A stretch of 34,778 nucleotides of DNA from positions 1-34,778 of the forward strand of contig CADCOS010000071.1 of the NCBI GenBank assembly GCA_902803165.1, given 5' to 3'. Shown piece after piece: positions 1-6,635 of the stretch. A program made the translations under genes and the position numbers. A model generated the notes under the pieces. It ran no database searches. It saw only the letters and a list, made by a program, of their open reading frames with translations, and had not been told where the DNA came from. This DNA comes from an uncultured bacterium. Lineage in GTDB: Bacteria > Cyanobacteriota > Vampirovibrionia > Gastranaerophilales > Gastranaerophilaceae. Within the stretch, counting starts at the first letter, position 1; every line of letters begins with the position of its first letter.

Positions 1-623
1 GCATTACTGATGTCGGTTGTCGATACACCCAAACTTGCCATTTTGTCAGGCTTTAGCCATATTCTCATAGAATAATCGCCTGCGCCGAAAACACTTACTC
101 TTGCGCATCCTTTAGTTCTTGCCAGTTCGTCTTTAATAAACATTGTAGCGTAGTTTGCCAAATATAAAGCATCATAAGTTCCGTTAGGCGAGGTTAAACC
201 GACGAACAGGCAACCGCCTCCGCCTGTTGATTTACGAACCGTTAAACCGAATCGCCTAACCTCTTCAGGCAGACGGGGTGTAACCAATTGAAGCTGATTC
301 TGTACGTTGACGAGGTTCATATCAGGATCAGAACCTACTTCAAAATATATTGTTAATTTGTATTGACCGTTATCGGATTCGGAAGACATATAGAGCATAT
401 CTTCAATACCGTTTAACTGTAATTCGACAGGTGCTGCAATTGTTGAAGTTACAACATCGGCGCTTGCGCCGCTGTATGTTGCGTTAACTATTACCTGAGG
501 AGGAGTGATTGAAGGATACTCTTCCAACGGCAGAGATTTTAGACATATAATCCCCGCCAATATAATTGCTATGGATATTACTATCGCAAATTTCGGTCTT
601 CTTATAAATAAATTGCCTGCCAT
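1..623 (-). CDS. RND efflux transporter, inner-membrane pump subunit (AcrB/MexB type), partial
   Basis: Translating the minus strand from an ATG at 621-623 gives 207 residues running off the left edge, so only the N-terminal fifth of a normally ~1,030-residue pump is present. It begins with a short cytoplasmic stretch (FIRRP) and the first transmembrane helix (about residues 12-30), followed by the porter-domain start with LPLEEYPSITPP, NGIEDMLYMSS, VQNQLQLVTPRLPEEV and MRIWLKPDKM. These line up with the same places in AcrB (for example MYMSS and MRIWMNP). Proton-driven export of drugs or other small molecules across both membranes is the family role. It lies 15 bp after the membrane-fusion gene, so the two are one operon. 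The substrate cannot be read from this fragment. Confidence 0.95.
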   Translation of the reverse strand, partial: MAGNLFIRRPKFAIVISIAIILAGIICLKSLPLEEYPSITPPQVIVNATYSGASADVVTSTIAAPVELQLNGIEDMLYMSSESDNGQYKLTIYFEVGSDPDMNLVNVQNQLQLVTPRLPEEVRRFGLTVRKSTGGGGCLFVGLTSPNGTYDALYLANYATMFIKDELARTKGCARVSVFGAGDYSMRIWLKPDKMASLGVSTTDISN

Positions 624-638
624 TATATTTCCCTGTTT

Positions 639-1829
639 TTATTTTTTTAACTTATTCATAATTTTTGTGAAAATATTCGTTTTTTGAACTTTAGAGGTAT
701 CTTCAACAGATTTTTCAACAATTCTGATAGGTGAACCCGGAATAACTTTTTGCATTCCGCTTGTAATTATTTTATCTCCGGATTTTACACCGTCGGAAAC
801 AAGCCAGTTCCCGTCTATAGCACCCATTGTTTTTATATAAGTCATTTTAGGATTTCCGTCTTCTCCGATTACGTATACGAACATACCTTCCTGATCTTCC
901 ATAGTCGCGCTTTGAGGAACTACAGGGACTTTGGTTTTGTTATTAGAATATATTATAATTCTTCCGAAATCTCCCTGTATTAATTCTCCGTCAGGATTTT
1001 TAAATGTTGCTCTGAGTGTAATTGTACCGGTGTTTTCGTCTATTTTATTGTCGTTAAAATCTTGTACTCCTCTAAGTTTATATTTGTTGCCGGAGCTGAA
1101 AATAAATTCGACCTCTCTGTTTACATTCGCTCCGCCGTCGATTTTAACCAACTCGTAAAAATCTTTTGACTCCAATGGAAACGTAACATACATAGGATCG
1201 GAACTGTTAATTGTTGTCAATGGTCCGCTTGCCGTCGTAACATAGTTTCCTACGGTCACATCAATAATACCTACTTTCCCGTCCACCGGTGATTTAACTT
1301 TTGTGTAACCTAAATTTCTTTGAGCGTCTCTATATGTGCTTGCAGCGCTTTCAACCTGAGCATTATAAGCATTCCTTTGGGCAAGAACATTATCATAGTC
1401 AGACCTTGCGACATAATCTTGTTTTACAAGTTCCTCATATCTTGCAGTTTGCTTTTGGTAATAATCTGCCTGTGACCGAATATTATCCAAATTTGCTTTC
1501 GCTCTTGAGGCTGCATATTGATACTCTTGCGGTTCGATTTCAAATAAAACCTGACCTGCTTTTACAAAATCACCTTCTTTAAAGTAACTTCTTGTCAAAA
1601 ATCCGCTTATTCTTGCTAAAACATCAACTCTGTATTTTGCAACAACTCTTGCAGTTGTTTCATATCGAACCTGAACATCTTCCGAACCGATTACATCAAC
1701 TGTTACAGCCGGAATTGCCGCTTTTTTACGCTGGTCACTTGTTTTTGTTTTATTTATATGCGAAATCAACATCCTGCCGAAAATCAGCGCCAAAATTATT
1801 CCTACGATTATTATTATATTTTTTCTCAT
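639..1829 (-). CDS. RND efflux periplasmic adaptor (membrane fusion protein, AcrA/HlyD family)
   Basis: 396 residues, the usual adaptor length. An N-terminal signal-anchor helix (about 4-22) is followed by the barrel-sandwich half motif (VDVLARISGFLTRSYFKEGDFVKAGQVLFEIEP, residues ~68-100), a helical hairpin (RAKANLDNIRSQADYY...RYEELVKQDYVARSDYDN), the second lipoyl half (YTKVKSPVDGKVG) and C-terminal beta-barrel and membrane-proximal domains. No lipobox cysteine is seen, so it is probably held by the uncleaved helix rather than a lipid. It bridges the inner-membrane pump encoded just downstream to an outer-membrane channel that is not in this window. The ATG at 1829 has GGAG upstream (GGAGAGCGA-ATG). 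A C-terminal basic tail ending KLKK is unremarkable. Confidence 0.95.
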   Translation of the reverse strand: MRKNIIIIVGIILALIFGRMLISHINKTKTSDQRKKAAIPAVTVDVIGSEDVQVRYETTARVVAKYRVDVLARISGFLTRSYFKEGDFVKAGQVLFEIEPQEYQYAASRAKANLDNIRSQADYYQKQTARYEELVKQDYVARSDYDNVLAQRNAYNAQVESAASTYRDAQRNLGYTKVKSPVDGKVGIIDVTVGNYVTTASGPLTTINSSDPMYVTFPLESKDFYELVKIDGGANVNREVEFIFSSGNKYKLRGVQDFNDNKIDENTGTITLRATFKNPDGELIQGDFGRIIIYSNNKTKVPVVPQSATMEDQEGMFVYVIGEDGNPKMTYIKTMGAIDGNWLVSDGVKSGDKIITSGMQKVIPGSPIRIVEKSVEDTSKVQKTNIFTKIMNKLKK

Positions 1830-1871
1830 TCGCTCTCCAATGTCCTATAAAATTTATATTTAGTTAAATGA

Positions 1872-1893
1872 TATACAAAAAGCTTTCCGTATA
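1872..1893. promoter_or_regulatory. 22-bp near-palindrome upstream of the RND operon (possible operator or hairpin)
   Basis: The two halves match at 9 of 11 positions around a central AAGCTT (TATAC..AAAGCTTT..GTATA). It lies 43-64 bp upstream of the adaptor start, where a TetR- or MarR-type repressor of an efflux operon would bind. Read as minus-strand RNA, both mismatches become G-U pairs, so a hairpin at the end of the upstream gene is an alternative. No repressor gene is adjacent. Confidence 0.35.
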
Positions 1894-1900
1894 CAAGTTT

Positions 1901-2689
1901 TTACTTATCTTCAGTACTTTTTTGTTCTTCTTGTTCCGAAGTTTTTTCTTCGGATTTTTCATCGGTTTCCTCTGTCTTATCAACAATTTCTTCTTCCGAT
2001 TTTGTTTCGGCTTGAGGTAATTCCGAATTTATTTCCTCAGATTTTACTTCTTCTTTTTTCTCTTCTTGAACTTCTACTTTAGGTTCAGGTTCTTTGTTTT
2101 GAACATAAACCCCTTTATCAATATCAGAAGTGACAATATCCGGAATCTTTATTTTTTCAATTGCTTTAATTTGTTTTTTCTTTGTTTTATTTATATTCTT
2201 GATGATTCTGTCAACGTCAAGCGGATTGTTTATGCGGTATCTGCGTGCATATTGTAACCCAACTGTTCCGCAAACAGGGCTTTTCACATATCTGAAAATA
2301 TTGTATTCAAGAATTATAGGAAGTCTTTTTCGATTCATTATTATGAAATCTAAAATCGCTGAATTGTTTTTATCGTTTTCGATTATATTTGCAGCGCTTC
2401 CCGATTCTTCCAAAAACAGCTTGAATTCTTGCGCATGTTCAATCGGATAAAACGCATTCGGATAGTGGTGAAGAGCTACAAGCTCCGTCCAATTTGCATA
2501 ATTTTCGCGCGACTTGTAGTATTCGTTAATGTAGCCGTTCAATTCTTTGCTTTTTGCGCTGTAATACAAGCTGTAAGAAGTACCGTTATATTTAATAACA
2601 GGCATTTTTACCTTTGCGGATTTTGCAAATGTTTCTCCGCCGATTAATAAAAACATAAAAATAAAAAATATAATAAGAATTCTTTTCAT
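1901..2689 (-). CDS. secreted protein of unknown function with acidic Glu/Lys-rich tail
   Basis: The ATG at 2687-2689 is chosen over an upstream in-frame ATG at 2722 because it has AAGAGG 6-7 bp before it and starts a clear signal peptide (MKRILIIFFIFMFLLIGGETFA, cleavage near residue 22). The mature protein has a compact part up to about residue 185. It includes YNGTSYSLYYSAKSKELNGYINEY, a region rich in aromatic residues around LVALHHYPNAFYPIEHAQEF, and a single cysteine in SPVCGTVGLQYARRYRI. The last ~75 residues are low-complexity E/K/S/T, predicted disordered. I do not recognise the family. It lies 71 bp upstream of the efflux operon on the same strand and may be periplasmic or outer-membrane attached. 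The length after start correction is 262 residues. Confidence 0.8.
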   Translation of the reverse strand: MKRILIIFFIFMFLLIGGETFAKSAKVKMPVIKYNGTSYSLYYSAKSKELNGYINEYYKSRENYANWTELVALHHYPNAFYPIEHAQEFKLFLEESGSAANIIENDKNNSAILDFIIMNRKRLPIILEYNIFRYVKSPVCGTVGLQYARRYRINNPLDVDRIIKNINKTKKKQIKAIEKIKIPDIVTSDIDKGVYVQNKEPEPKVEVQEEKKEEVKSEEINSELPQAETKSEEEIVDKTEETDEKSEEKTSEQEEQKSTEDK

Positions 2690-2743
2690 AATATCCTCTT
2701 TAAAATAAGGATACCATATCAAGAAAATTTGTGAATAAGCCTG

Positions 2744-2962
2744 TTAGCCCGCCAATGCTCTTCTTGTTATCATAGCGGGATCTGCGATAGCTGTTGTGTA
2801 AATTTCATAATCATTGTCCGGTGCGAAGTAATTTCTGACAGCTGTACGGTTGGTAACTTTTTCGTAACATACAAACGAATCTACATTATCCTTAATAAAG
2901 CTCGCAAAAACCCTTTGCTTGTGGGACAAATCATAGTCCTTTAGATTCTTAACGATATACAT
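2744..2962 (-). CDS. small hypothetical protein (72 aa)
   Basis: A 72-residue reading frame without signal peptide or membrane segment, soluble and mixed in composition (DYDLSHKQRVFASFIKDN, NYFAPDNDYEIYTTAIADPAMITRRALAG). It ends 54 bp before the secreted protein's start on the same strand. A near-perfect minus-strand -10 (TATAAT, complement of 2971-2976) lies only 8 bp before the ATG, so transcription may begin at or next to the start codon; the only Shine-Dalgarno-like sequence is a poorly spaced AGG. No family is recognised. The coherent residue composition and position make it more likely real than not. Confidence 0.5.
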   Translation of the reverse strand: MYIVKNLKDYDLSHKQRVFASFIKDNVDSFVCYEKVTNRTAVRNYFAPDNDYEIYTTAIADPAMITRRALAG

Positions 2963-2970
2963 ATACCTAT

Positions 2971-2976
2971 ATTATA
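2971..2976 (-). promoter_or_regulatory. -10 box (TATAAT) immediately before the 72-aa gene
   Basis: The complement of 2971-2976 reads TATAAT. It is 8 bp from the ATG at 2962. No good -35 is visible at 17 bp (TTTAAA at 2994-2999). If used, the mRNA would be leaderless or nearly so. Confidence 0.3.
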
Positions 2977-3046
2977 TATCTTATTGATATAAATTTAAAC
3001 ATGAAAATGTATAAATGTTTACAAAAATTAACCCAATTGTTCTTTG

Positions 3047-3142
3047 AGGTGAATAGGTGAATATGTGATCAGGTGATCAGGTGACCAGGTGACCATGTGA
3101 TTAGGTGAATAGGTGATCAGGTGATCAGGTGACCAAGCGAAC
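3047..3142. repeat. 8-bp tandem repeat array, block 1 (12 units of AGGTGANN)
   Basis: Twelve octamers in exact register: AGGTGAAT, AGGTGAAT, ATGTGATC, AGGTGATC, AGGTGACC, AGGTGACC, ATGTGATT, AGGTGAAT, AGGTGATC, AGGTGATC, AGGTGACC and a degenerate AAGCGAAC. The first six bases are nearly fixed; the last two vary among AT, TC, CC and TT. The unit length is not a multiple of three and the block lies between genes, so this is not a coding repeat. Confidence 0.95.
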
Positions 3143-3208
3143 ATTAATATATCTGCCCCAATAGGGGAAGATGTCCGAAGGACAGAAGGGGAGTAATACA
3201 TAGATATA
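3143..3208. repeat. repeat-like spacer with short hairpins between octamer blocks
   Basis: This segment contains TGCCCC followed by ATAGGGGAAG, then TGTCCGAAGGACA (a 5-bp stem, TGTCC/GGACA, with a 3-base loop, 3170-3182) and AAGGGGAG. It separates octamer blocks 1 and 2 and resembles dispersed intergenic repeats in general style. Copy number elsewhere cannot be seen here. Confidence 0.5.
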
Positions 3209-3248
3209 TAGTGATCAGGTGACCATGTGAATAGGTGATTAAGTGGCA
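3209..3248. repeat. 8-bp tandem repeat array, block 2
   Basis: Five octamers in register: TAGTGATC, AGGTGACC, ATGTGAAT, AGGTGATT and degenerate AAGTGGCA. They are the same unit as the 12-unit block upstream. Confidence 0.9.
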
Positions 3249-3291
3249 TTTTTCGTCATTCTGAGGGAGTGAAACGACCGAAGAATCCAGT
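3249..3291. repeat. short dispersed-repeat-like element (GTCATTCTGAGGGAGTGAAA type)
   Basis: The core reads CGTCATTCTGAGGGAG then TGAAACGACCGAAGAATCC. Sequences of the form 'GTCATTCTGAG(C/G)GA...GAAGAATC' are familiar as short intergenic repeats in many bacterial genomes; that recognition is from memory, not from a search. It is embedded between octamer blocks 2 and 3. Confidence 0.55.
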
Positions 3292-3297
3292 AAAATG

Positions 3298-3337
3298 AGG
3301 CGATTAGGTGATTAGGTGACCATGTGACTACTTGATA
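3298..3337. repeat. 8-bp tandem repeat array, block 3, overlapping the 3' end of ldpA
   Basis: Units AGGCGATT, AGGTGATT, AGGTGACC, ATGTGACT and a degenerate ACTTGATA. The minus-strand reading of units two to four supplies the last five codons of ldpA (HMVT and a TAA), so the repeat provides that gene's stop codon. Confidence 0.85.
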
Positions 3338-4271
3338 TTAAGTTTTTAGCTGTCAAAATGGCGTTATTTTGAGCTTCGGCATTATTCCAAAAATCTTGCA
3401 AAGTAATATATCGTTTAACTGTTTTTCTTGCCCATGAACCAATTGCGATTCCGTGCGGGGAGATGTTACATAAACGGCATAATTCCATAGTCTTCGAATT
3501 TGTACCGCCGGAAACGGTTAAATATACAGGCAGCTTAGCGTTTTGAATAATTTCTGCCATCGCTACCGCTTGTAATGTGGTTTTGTAATCATCCTCCGAG
3601 CCGCTCATCGGAATTCCGTCTGCTTGGATTATGGTTGTGTATGGTTTTCTCACTTTTATCATTTCGGTTATTCTTGATAAGACTTCTTTATTACCGAAGT
3701 TTTCTCTGTCAATGCAAATAGATGCTAATGCAGGATTAACTTTATTAATAATTTCCCATTTGTTTTCCAAATCCCTTTTATCATGCCCCATAATGTGTAA
3801 TTCAAGAATCTCTGCGCCGTTTTGCACAAGTTCGGGTAAAATATTTTTGGTATCAATGTCTTTTTCGTATGTTGTTATTGCTTGCGCAGGGCATTTTTTT
3901 TTGCAAGTCCCGCACCCTATACATTTTTTTTCATCAATAATATTTGGCGGATAAATGGCATCGTTAGGGCAGATTCTTGCACAAGTTCCGCATTGTATGC
4001 AATTTGAAAAAATAACTTTTGCTTTTGATATATGCGAATCACCCTTGATTCCGATTGAAATACAATAATGCAGACAGTCTGCGTTTGCTCGCTCTGCACC
4101 TTCTTTCGCAGCATCAAGGATTTCCGGTCTTGCTGACAAATCAAAAACTTTGCATCCGGCTTTTGCGTATACATAAACCAAACGCTTTACCGATTCTGTG
4201 TCTTCATTCCCCGCCCCGCATACAAGTTTGAAAAACTTTTTTTGTTCAAGTAAATCAGAAACCGATTGCAT
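3312..4271 (-). CDS. ldpA: LdpA-like double [4Fe-4S] protein (cyanobacterial light-dependent period family)
   Basis: 319 residues. The N-terminus (FFKLVCGAGNEDTESVKRL, then YAKAGCKVFDLSARPEILDAAKEG) matches the opening of cyanobacterial LdpA (W-FKLICGAS...AGADCIDVAADPAVI). Two ferredoxin-type clusters follow: C91, C94, C97, C101 and C117, C120, C123, C127. The C-terminal part has IIQADGIPMSG and LPVYLTVSGGTNSKTMEL, matching the LdpA C-terminal domain (QTDGRPMSG, GGTN). In Synechococcus, LdpA senses redox and feeds it to the circadian clock; no kai gene is present here, so a more general redox role is inferred. The gene overlaps the end of the FtsL-like gene by 17 bp, implying translational coupling. 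Its last five codons lie in an octamer repeat, so the native C-terminus may have been replaced. Confidence 0.85.
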   Translation of the reverse strand: MQSVSDLLEQKKFFKLVCGAGNEDTESVKRLVYVYAKAGCKVFDLSARPEILDAAKEGAERANADCLHYCISIGIKGDSHISKAKVIFSNCIQCGTCARICPNDAIYPPNIIDEKKCIGCGTCKKKCPAQAITTYEKDIDTKNILPELVQNGAEILELHIMGHDKRDLENKWEIINKVNPALASICIDRENFGNKEVLSRITEMIKVRKPYTTIIQADGIPMSGSEDDYKTTLQAVAMAEIIQNAKLPVYLTVSGGTNSKTMELCRLCNISPHGIAIGSWARKTVKRYITLQDFWNNAEAQNNAILTAKNLISSSHMVT

Positions 4272-4806
4272 AATTAAATACTTTTTTCTTTGTTGATTTT
4301 AATGCCGTATCTGTCGAATCAACAGTGATTTCAGGAGTTTCTATAACTTGTCCCGCTCTTTGAAGCATGTTATTTCTTTGCAGAGTTTTGTCAACATTAT
4401 CAAATGATTTTAACGAATCAAGTTTGTTCTGAAGTTCTGAGTTTTCATTATTCAATACTATGGTTTGACGGCTTAGGTCGTTAAGTTTTATTTCACAAGT
4501 TATTACAAAATAGTAACTTACAATTACGACCGTAATAAGTAAGCTCAAAAGCACACATAACATTTTATTAACTCGTTTAATTGCCATTTGTTTTACAACA
4601 TTCTCCTTCGGGAAGTTTCCTTCTATTATACTATTAACAGCCAAATTTTGTACAGATTTGTCCAAAAACGTTTTTTTTCTGCTTGAAGTTGTTTTGTATT
4701 CAGAAGAAACTTCGCCGGACAATTTTCTTATAAGAATATCTAAAACACCGGAATCGTCTTCTCTTTTATACGGACTGTTATTATAACTTTTTAATGCGTA
4801 TACCAA
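4255..4806 (-). CDS. ftsL: FtsL/DivIC-like cell division protein (bitopic, coiled coil)
   Basis: 183 residues with a cytoplasmic N-terminal stretch of ~80, one transmembrane helix (about 81-103, MLCVLLSLLITVVIVSYYF) and a periplasmic coiled coil (about 106-150, LNDLSRQTIVLNNENSELQ and on). That topology, together with its place directly after rsmH, is the hallmark of FtsL, the small divisome protein that bridges FtsB/FtsQ and FtsWI. FtsL is too divergent to call by sequence alone, so context carries the assignment. The start is a TTG at 4806 with GGGAG 7 bp upstream; there is no competing ATG before residue 74. The long cytoplasmic part is larger than in E. coli FtsL (121 aa total) but common outside Proteobacteria. 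Confidence 0.7.
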   Translation of the reverse strand: MVYALKSYNNSPYKREDDSGVLDILIRKLSGEVSSEYKTTSSRKKTFLDKSVQNLAVNSIIEGNFPKENVVKQMAIKRVNKMLCVLLSLLITVVIVSYYFVITCEIKLNDLSRQTIVLNNENSELQNKLDSLKSFDNVDKTLQRNNMLQRAGQVIETPEITVDSTDTALKSTKKKVFNYAIGF

Positions 4807-4828
4807 CTATTCGCTCCCAAAACGACTT

Positions 4829-5755
4829 TTAGAAAATACACCTCGCAACCCTTAATTTTGCACTCCTTGACGGCGGATTTTCTTTTATCTCCTCAATTGA
4901 TGCTTCAATAGGCTTTTTGTTTACAAGCTCTATTTTCGGCGGCGGGCATTTGCAAATAATGTCATTGCATCTGCACTTTTGGCTCTCATGTTTGAAAAAT
5001 CTTTTTACAATTCGGTCTTCCAAAGAATGAAAACTTATAACAGAAATTATACCACCTTTATCTAATAAATCCAATATATCATGCAATACAAAATTTACAT
5101 TTTTTAACTCATTGTTAACTTCAATTCTAATCGCTTGAAATACTCTTGTAGCCGGATGTATGGATGATTTAATTTTAGGTGTTGCGCTCACTATAATATC
5201 AGCAAGCTCGCCTGTTGTTTCAATTCTTTTTTTTGCACGTGTTTCAACTATTTTTTTTGCAATTCTTTTGGAAAATCTTTCCTCCCCGTATTCGGAAAAA
5301 ATTCTTACCAAATCGTCTTCTTTGTACGAATTTACGACATCTTTAGCCGAAAAATCACTGCTCATGTCAAATCTCATATCAAGCGGTGCATCTTTTGAGA
5401 AAGAAAATCCTCTCTCGGCTTTTGTCAGTTGATGATAAGATGCTCCTAAGTCAAGAATTACGCCGCCGGTAATCTTATTGATTCCGAGTTTTGCAAGTTC
5501 AGATTTTATATTTGTGTAAGAAGATTTTACAATTGTAACATTATTATAATTTTTTAATCTTTCTTTTGAATGTTTGATTGCATCATCATCAATATCAAAA
5601 GCAATAAGCCTGCCGTCAGGTTGAATGCGGCTTAAAATAAGTTCGCTGTGTCCGCCTCCGCCAAGAGTGCAATCTACATATATCTTGCCACTTTCGCATT
5701 GCAGTGCATCAACTGCTTCATTAAGCATTACGGTGTAGTGTTTAAAATCATCCAT
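4829..5755 (-). CDS. rsmH: 16S rRNA (cytosine1402-N4)-methyltransferase RsmH
   Basis: 308 residues, full length for the family. It transfers a methyl group from S-adenosylmethionine to N4 of C1402 in the 16S rRNA decoding centre. Visible signatures are HYTVMLNEAVDAL at the start, the SAM-binding VDCTLGGGGHSELIL (27-41), FDIDDDAIKHS, GGVILDLGASYHQL, ERGFSFSKDAPLDMRFD, a central alpha domain, and the terminal RIVKRFF...PPSRSAKLRVARCI. It is first in an operon with ftsL (22 bp gap) and ldpA, the usual mraW-ftsL order of division clusters without mraZ or ftsI. The ATG at 5755 is well supported because the HYTVM motif follows at residue 6. Confidence 0.97.
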   Translation of the reverse strand: MDDFKHYTVMLNEAVDALQCESGKIYVDCTLGGGGHSELILSRIQPDGRLIAFDIDDDAIKHSKERLKNYNNVTIVKSSYTNIKSELAKLGINKITGGVILDLGASYHQLTKAERGFSFSKDAPLDMRFDMSSDFSAKDVVNSYKEDDLVRIFSEYGEERFSKRIAKKIVETRAKKRIETTGELADIIVSATPKIKSSIHPATRVFQAIRIEVNNELKNVNFVLHDILDLLDKGGIISVISFHSLEDRIVKRFFKHESQKCRCNDIICKCPPPKIELVNKKPIEASIEEIKENPPSRSAKLRVARCIF

Positions 5756-5784
5756 ACAATAATTTTATCAGGAAAAATTTCTTG

Positions 5785-5813
5785 TTGCTATTTTTTTTAA
5801 AAAATTGTATGAT
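5785..5813 (+). promoter_or_regulatory. candidate distal promoter of the secretion/pilus operon
   Basis: TTGCTA (5785-5790), 17 bp, TATGAT (5808-5813), facing the gspC-like gene. It shares the string TTGTATGAT with the proximal candidate 108 bp downstream. Confidence 0.4.
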
Positions 5814-5893
5814 TAAAAAGAGAGCTCGTATATAGATATAAAATATATTTATATTATGAATAACTTTTTGAATTAAATAAGTTAAACATACTA

Positions 5894-5921
5894 TTGCATG
5901 CTGTTATAAGTGTTGTATGAT
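5894..5921 (+). promoter_or_regulatory. candidate proximal promoter of the secretion/pilus operon
   Basis: TTGCAT (5894-5899), 16 bp, TATGAT (5916-5921), about 40 bp before the first ATG of the operon. It is the best housekeeping-type match in the 208-bp gap between rsmH and gspC; no other element is seen in that gap. Confidence 0.5.
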
Positions 5922-5963
5922 AGAAATACGAGAGAGAATCGGAAGTAGTTAGAAAAGTATAAT

Positions 5964-6635
5964 ATGAAGATGCGCAATTACATTAAAAAGAAGAAGAAAG
6001 AAGCTCCTGAAAAAACAGGCGGATTGGCAGTGAGTACTTTGATGGCAGCATACATATCGGGACATAGGAAACAAGTCCTGTCAGCTGTTGTGGTACTTTT
6101 GCTCCTTCCTGTTTTAGGGGCTGCGTTTTTACACAAAAACGTGCAAGAAGTTGATATTAATGAATCAACTTTGACAAAATTATCAGGAATTTCCGCTGCT
6201 GCAACGGCTCAAAGGAGTGTGATAAGCATACCTAACGGCATTGTAAAAGCGAATCCGTTCCTGCCGTACAGGGATATCGTAAAAAACAAAAATTCTAAAG
6301 CGGCAGATGTACCTACATTCAGCCTTGTTGAACCGCCTGAAGTTATTAATGAAAATTCAGATGCTGCAAGAGTCATGGATACAATTGTTTCAGGAATTTT
6401 GTACGACAAATATAGTCCTTCAGCAATTCTTAACATTGAAGGAAGTGATTATTTGGTTAAAAAGGGCGATGTGGTTAACAATTACAAAGTTGTAAACATA
6501 ATGCAAGATTCCGTAACTGTACAGTTGGGCACAAATGTTTACAAGGCCGGTATCGGTGAGATTTTGACGGAAGGGAATTTGAATCATAATAATGTTTCAA
6601 ACCTTAAAAATAAATTCGGAGGTGAAAGACGATGA
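5964..6635 (+). CDS. GspC/PilP-like inner-membrane component of type II secretion or type IV pilus
   Basis: 223 residues: basic cytoplasmic start (KKKKKE), one transmembrane helix (about 39-57), a periplasmic linker with an NPF motif (KANPFLPYRDIV, ~97-106) and a C-terminal all-beta HR-like domain (VSGILYDKYSPSAILNIEG, SDYLVKKGDVVNNYKVVNI, DSVTVQLG, ~142-200). This is the architecture of GspC and PilP, which connect the inner-membrane platform to the secretin periplasmic domains. The gene overlaps the secretin start by 4 bp (ATGA), as expected for partners made together. Which of the two systems it belongs to cannot be settled here. The ribosome site is weak (AGAAAAG), with the ATG at 5964 chosen over an ATG two codons later. 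Confidence 0.75.
   Translation: MKMRNYIKKKKKEAPEKTGGLAVSTLMAAYISGHRKQVLSAVVVLLLLPVLGAAFLHKNVQEVDINESTLTKLSGISAAATAQRSVISIPNGIVKANPFLPYRDIVKNKNSKAADVPTFSLVEPPEVINENSDAARVMDTIVSGILYDKYSPSAILNIEGSDYLVKKGDVVNNYKVVNIMQDSVTVQLGTNVYKAGIGEILTEGNLNHNNVSNLKNKFGGERR

Noticed and set aside
505-687. 60-residue plus-strand frame over the RND genes
   Set aside because: It is antisense to clearly coding RND transporter and adaptor sequence and has no support of its own.
3028-3249. 73-residue minus-strand open frame with repeated SPDHLITYSP units
   Set aside because: It is the translation of the 8-bp tandem repeat and intervening repeats. It has no ribosome site and its pattern follows from the DNA repeat.
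3047-3337. CRISPR array
   Set aside because: Units are 8 bp and directly adjacent with no unique spacers, and no cas genes are present.
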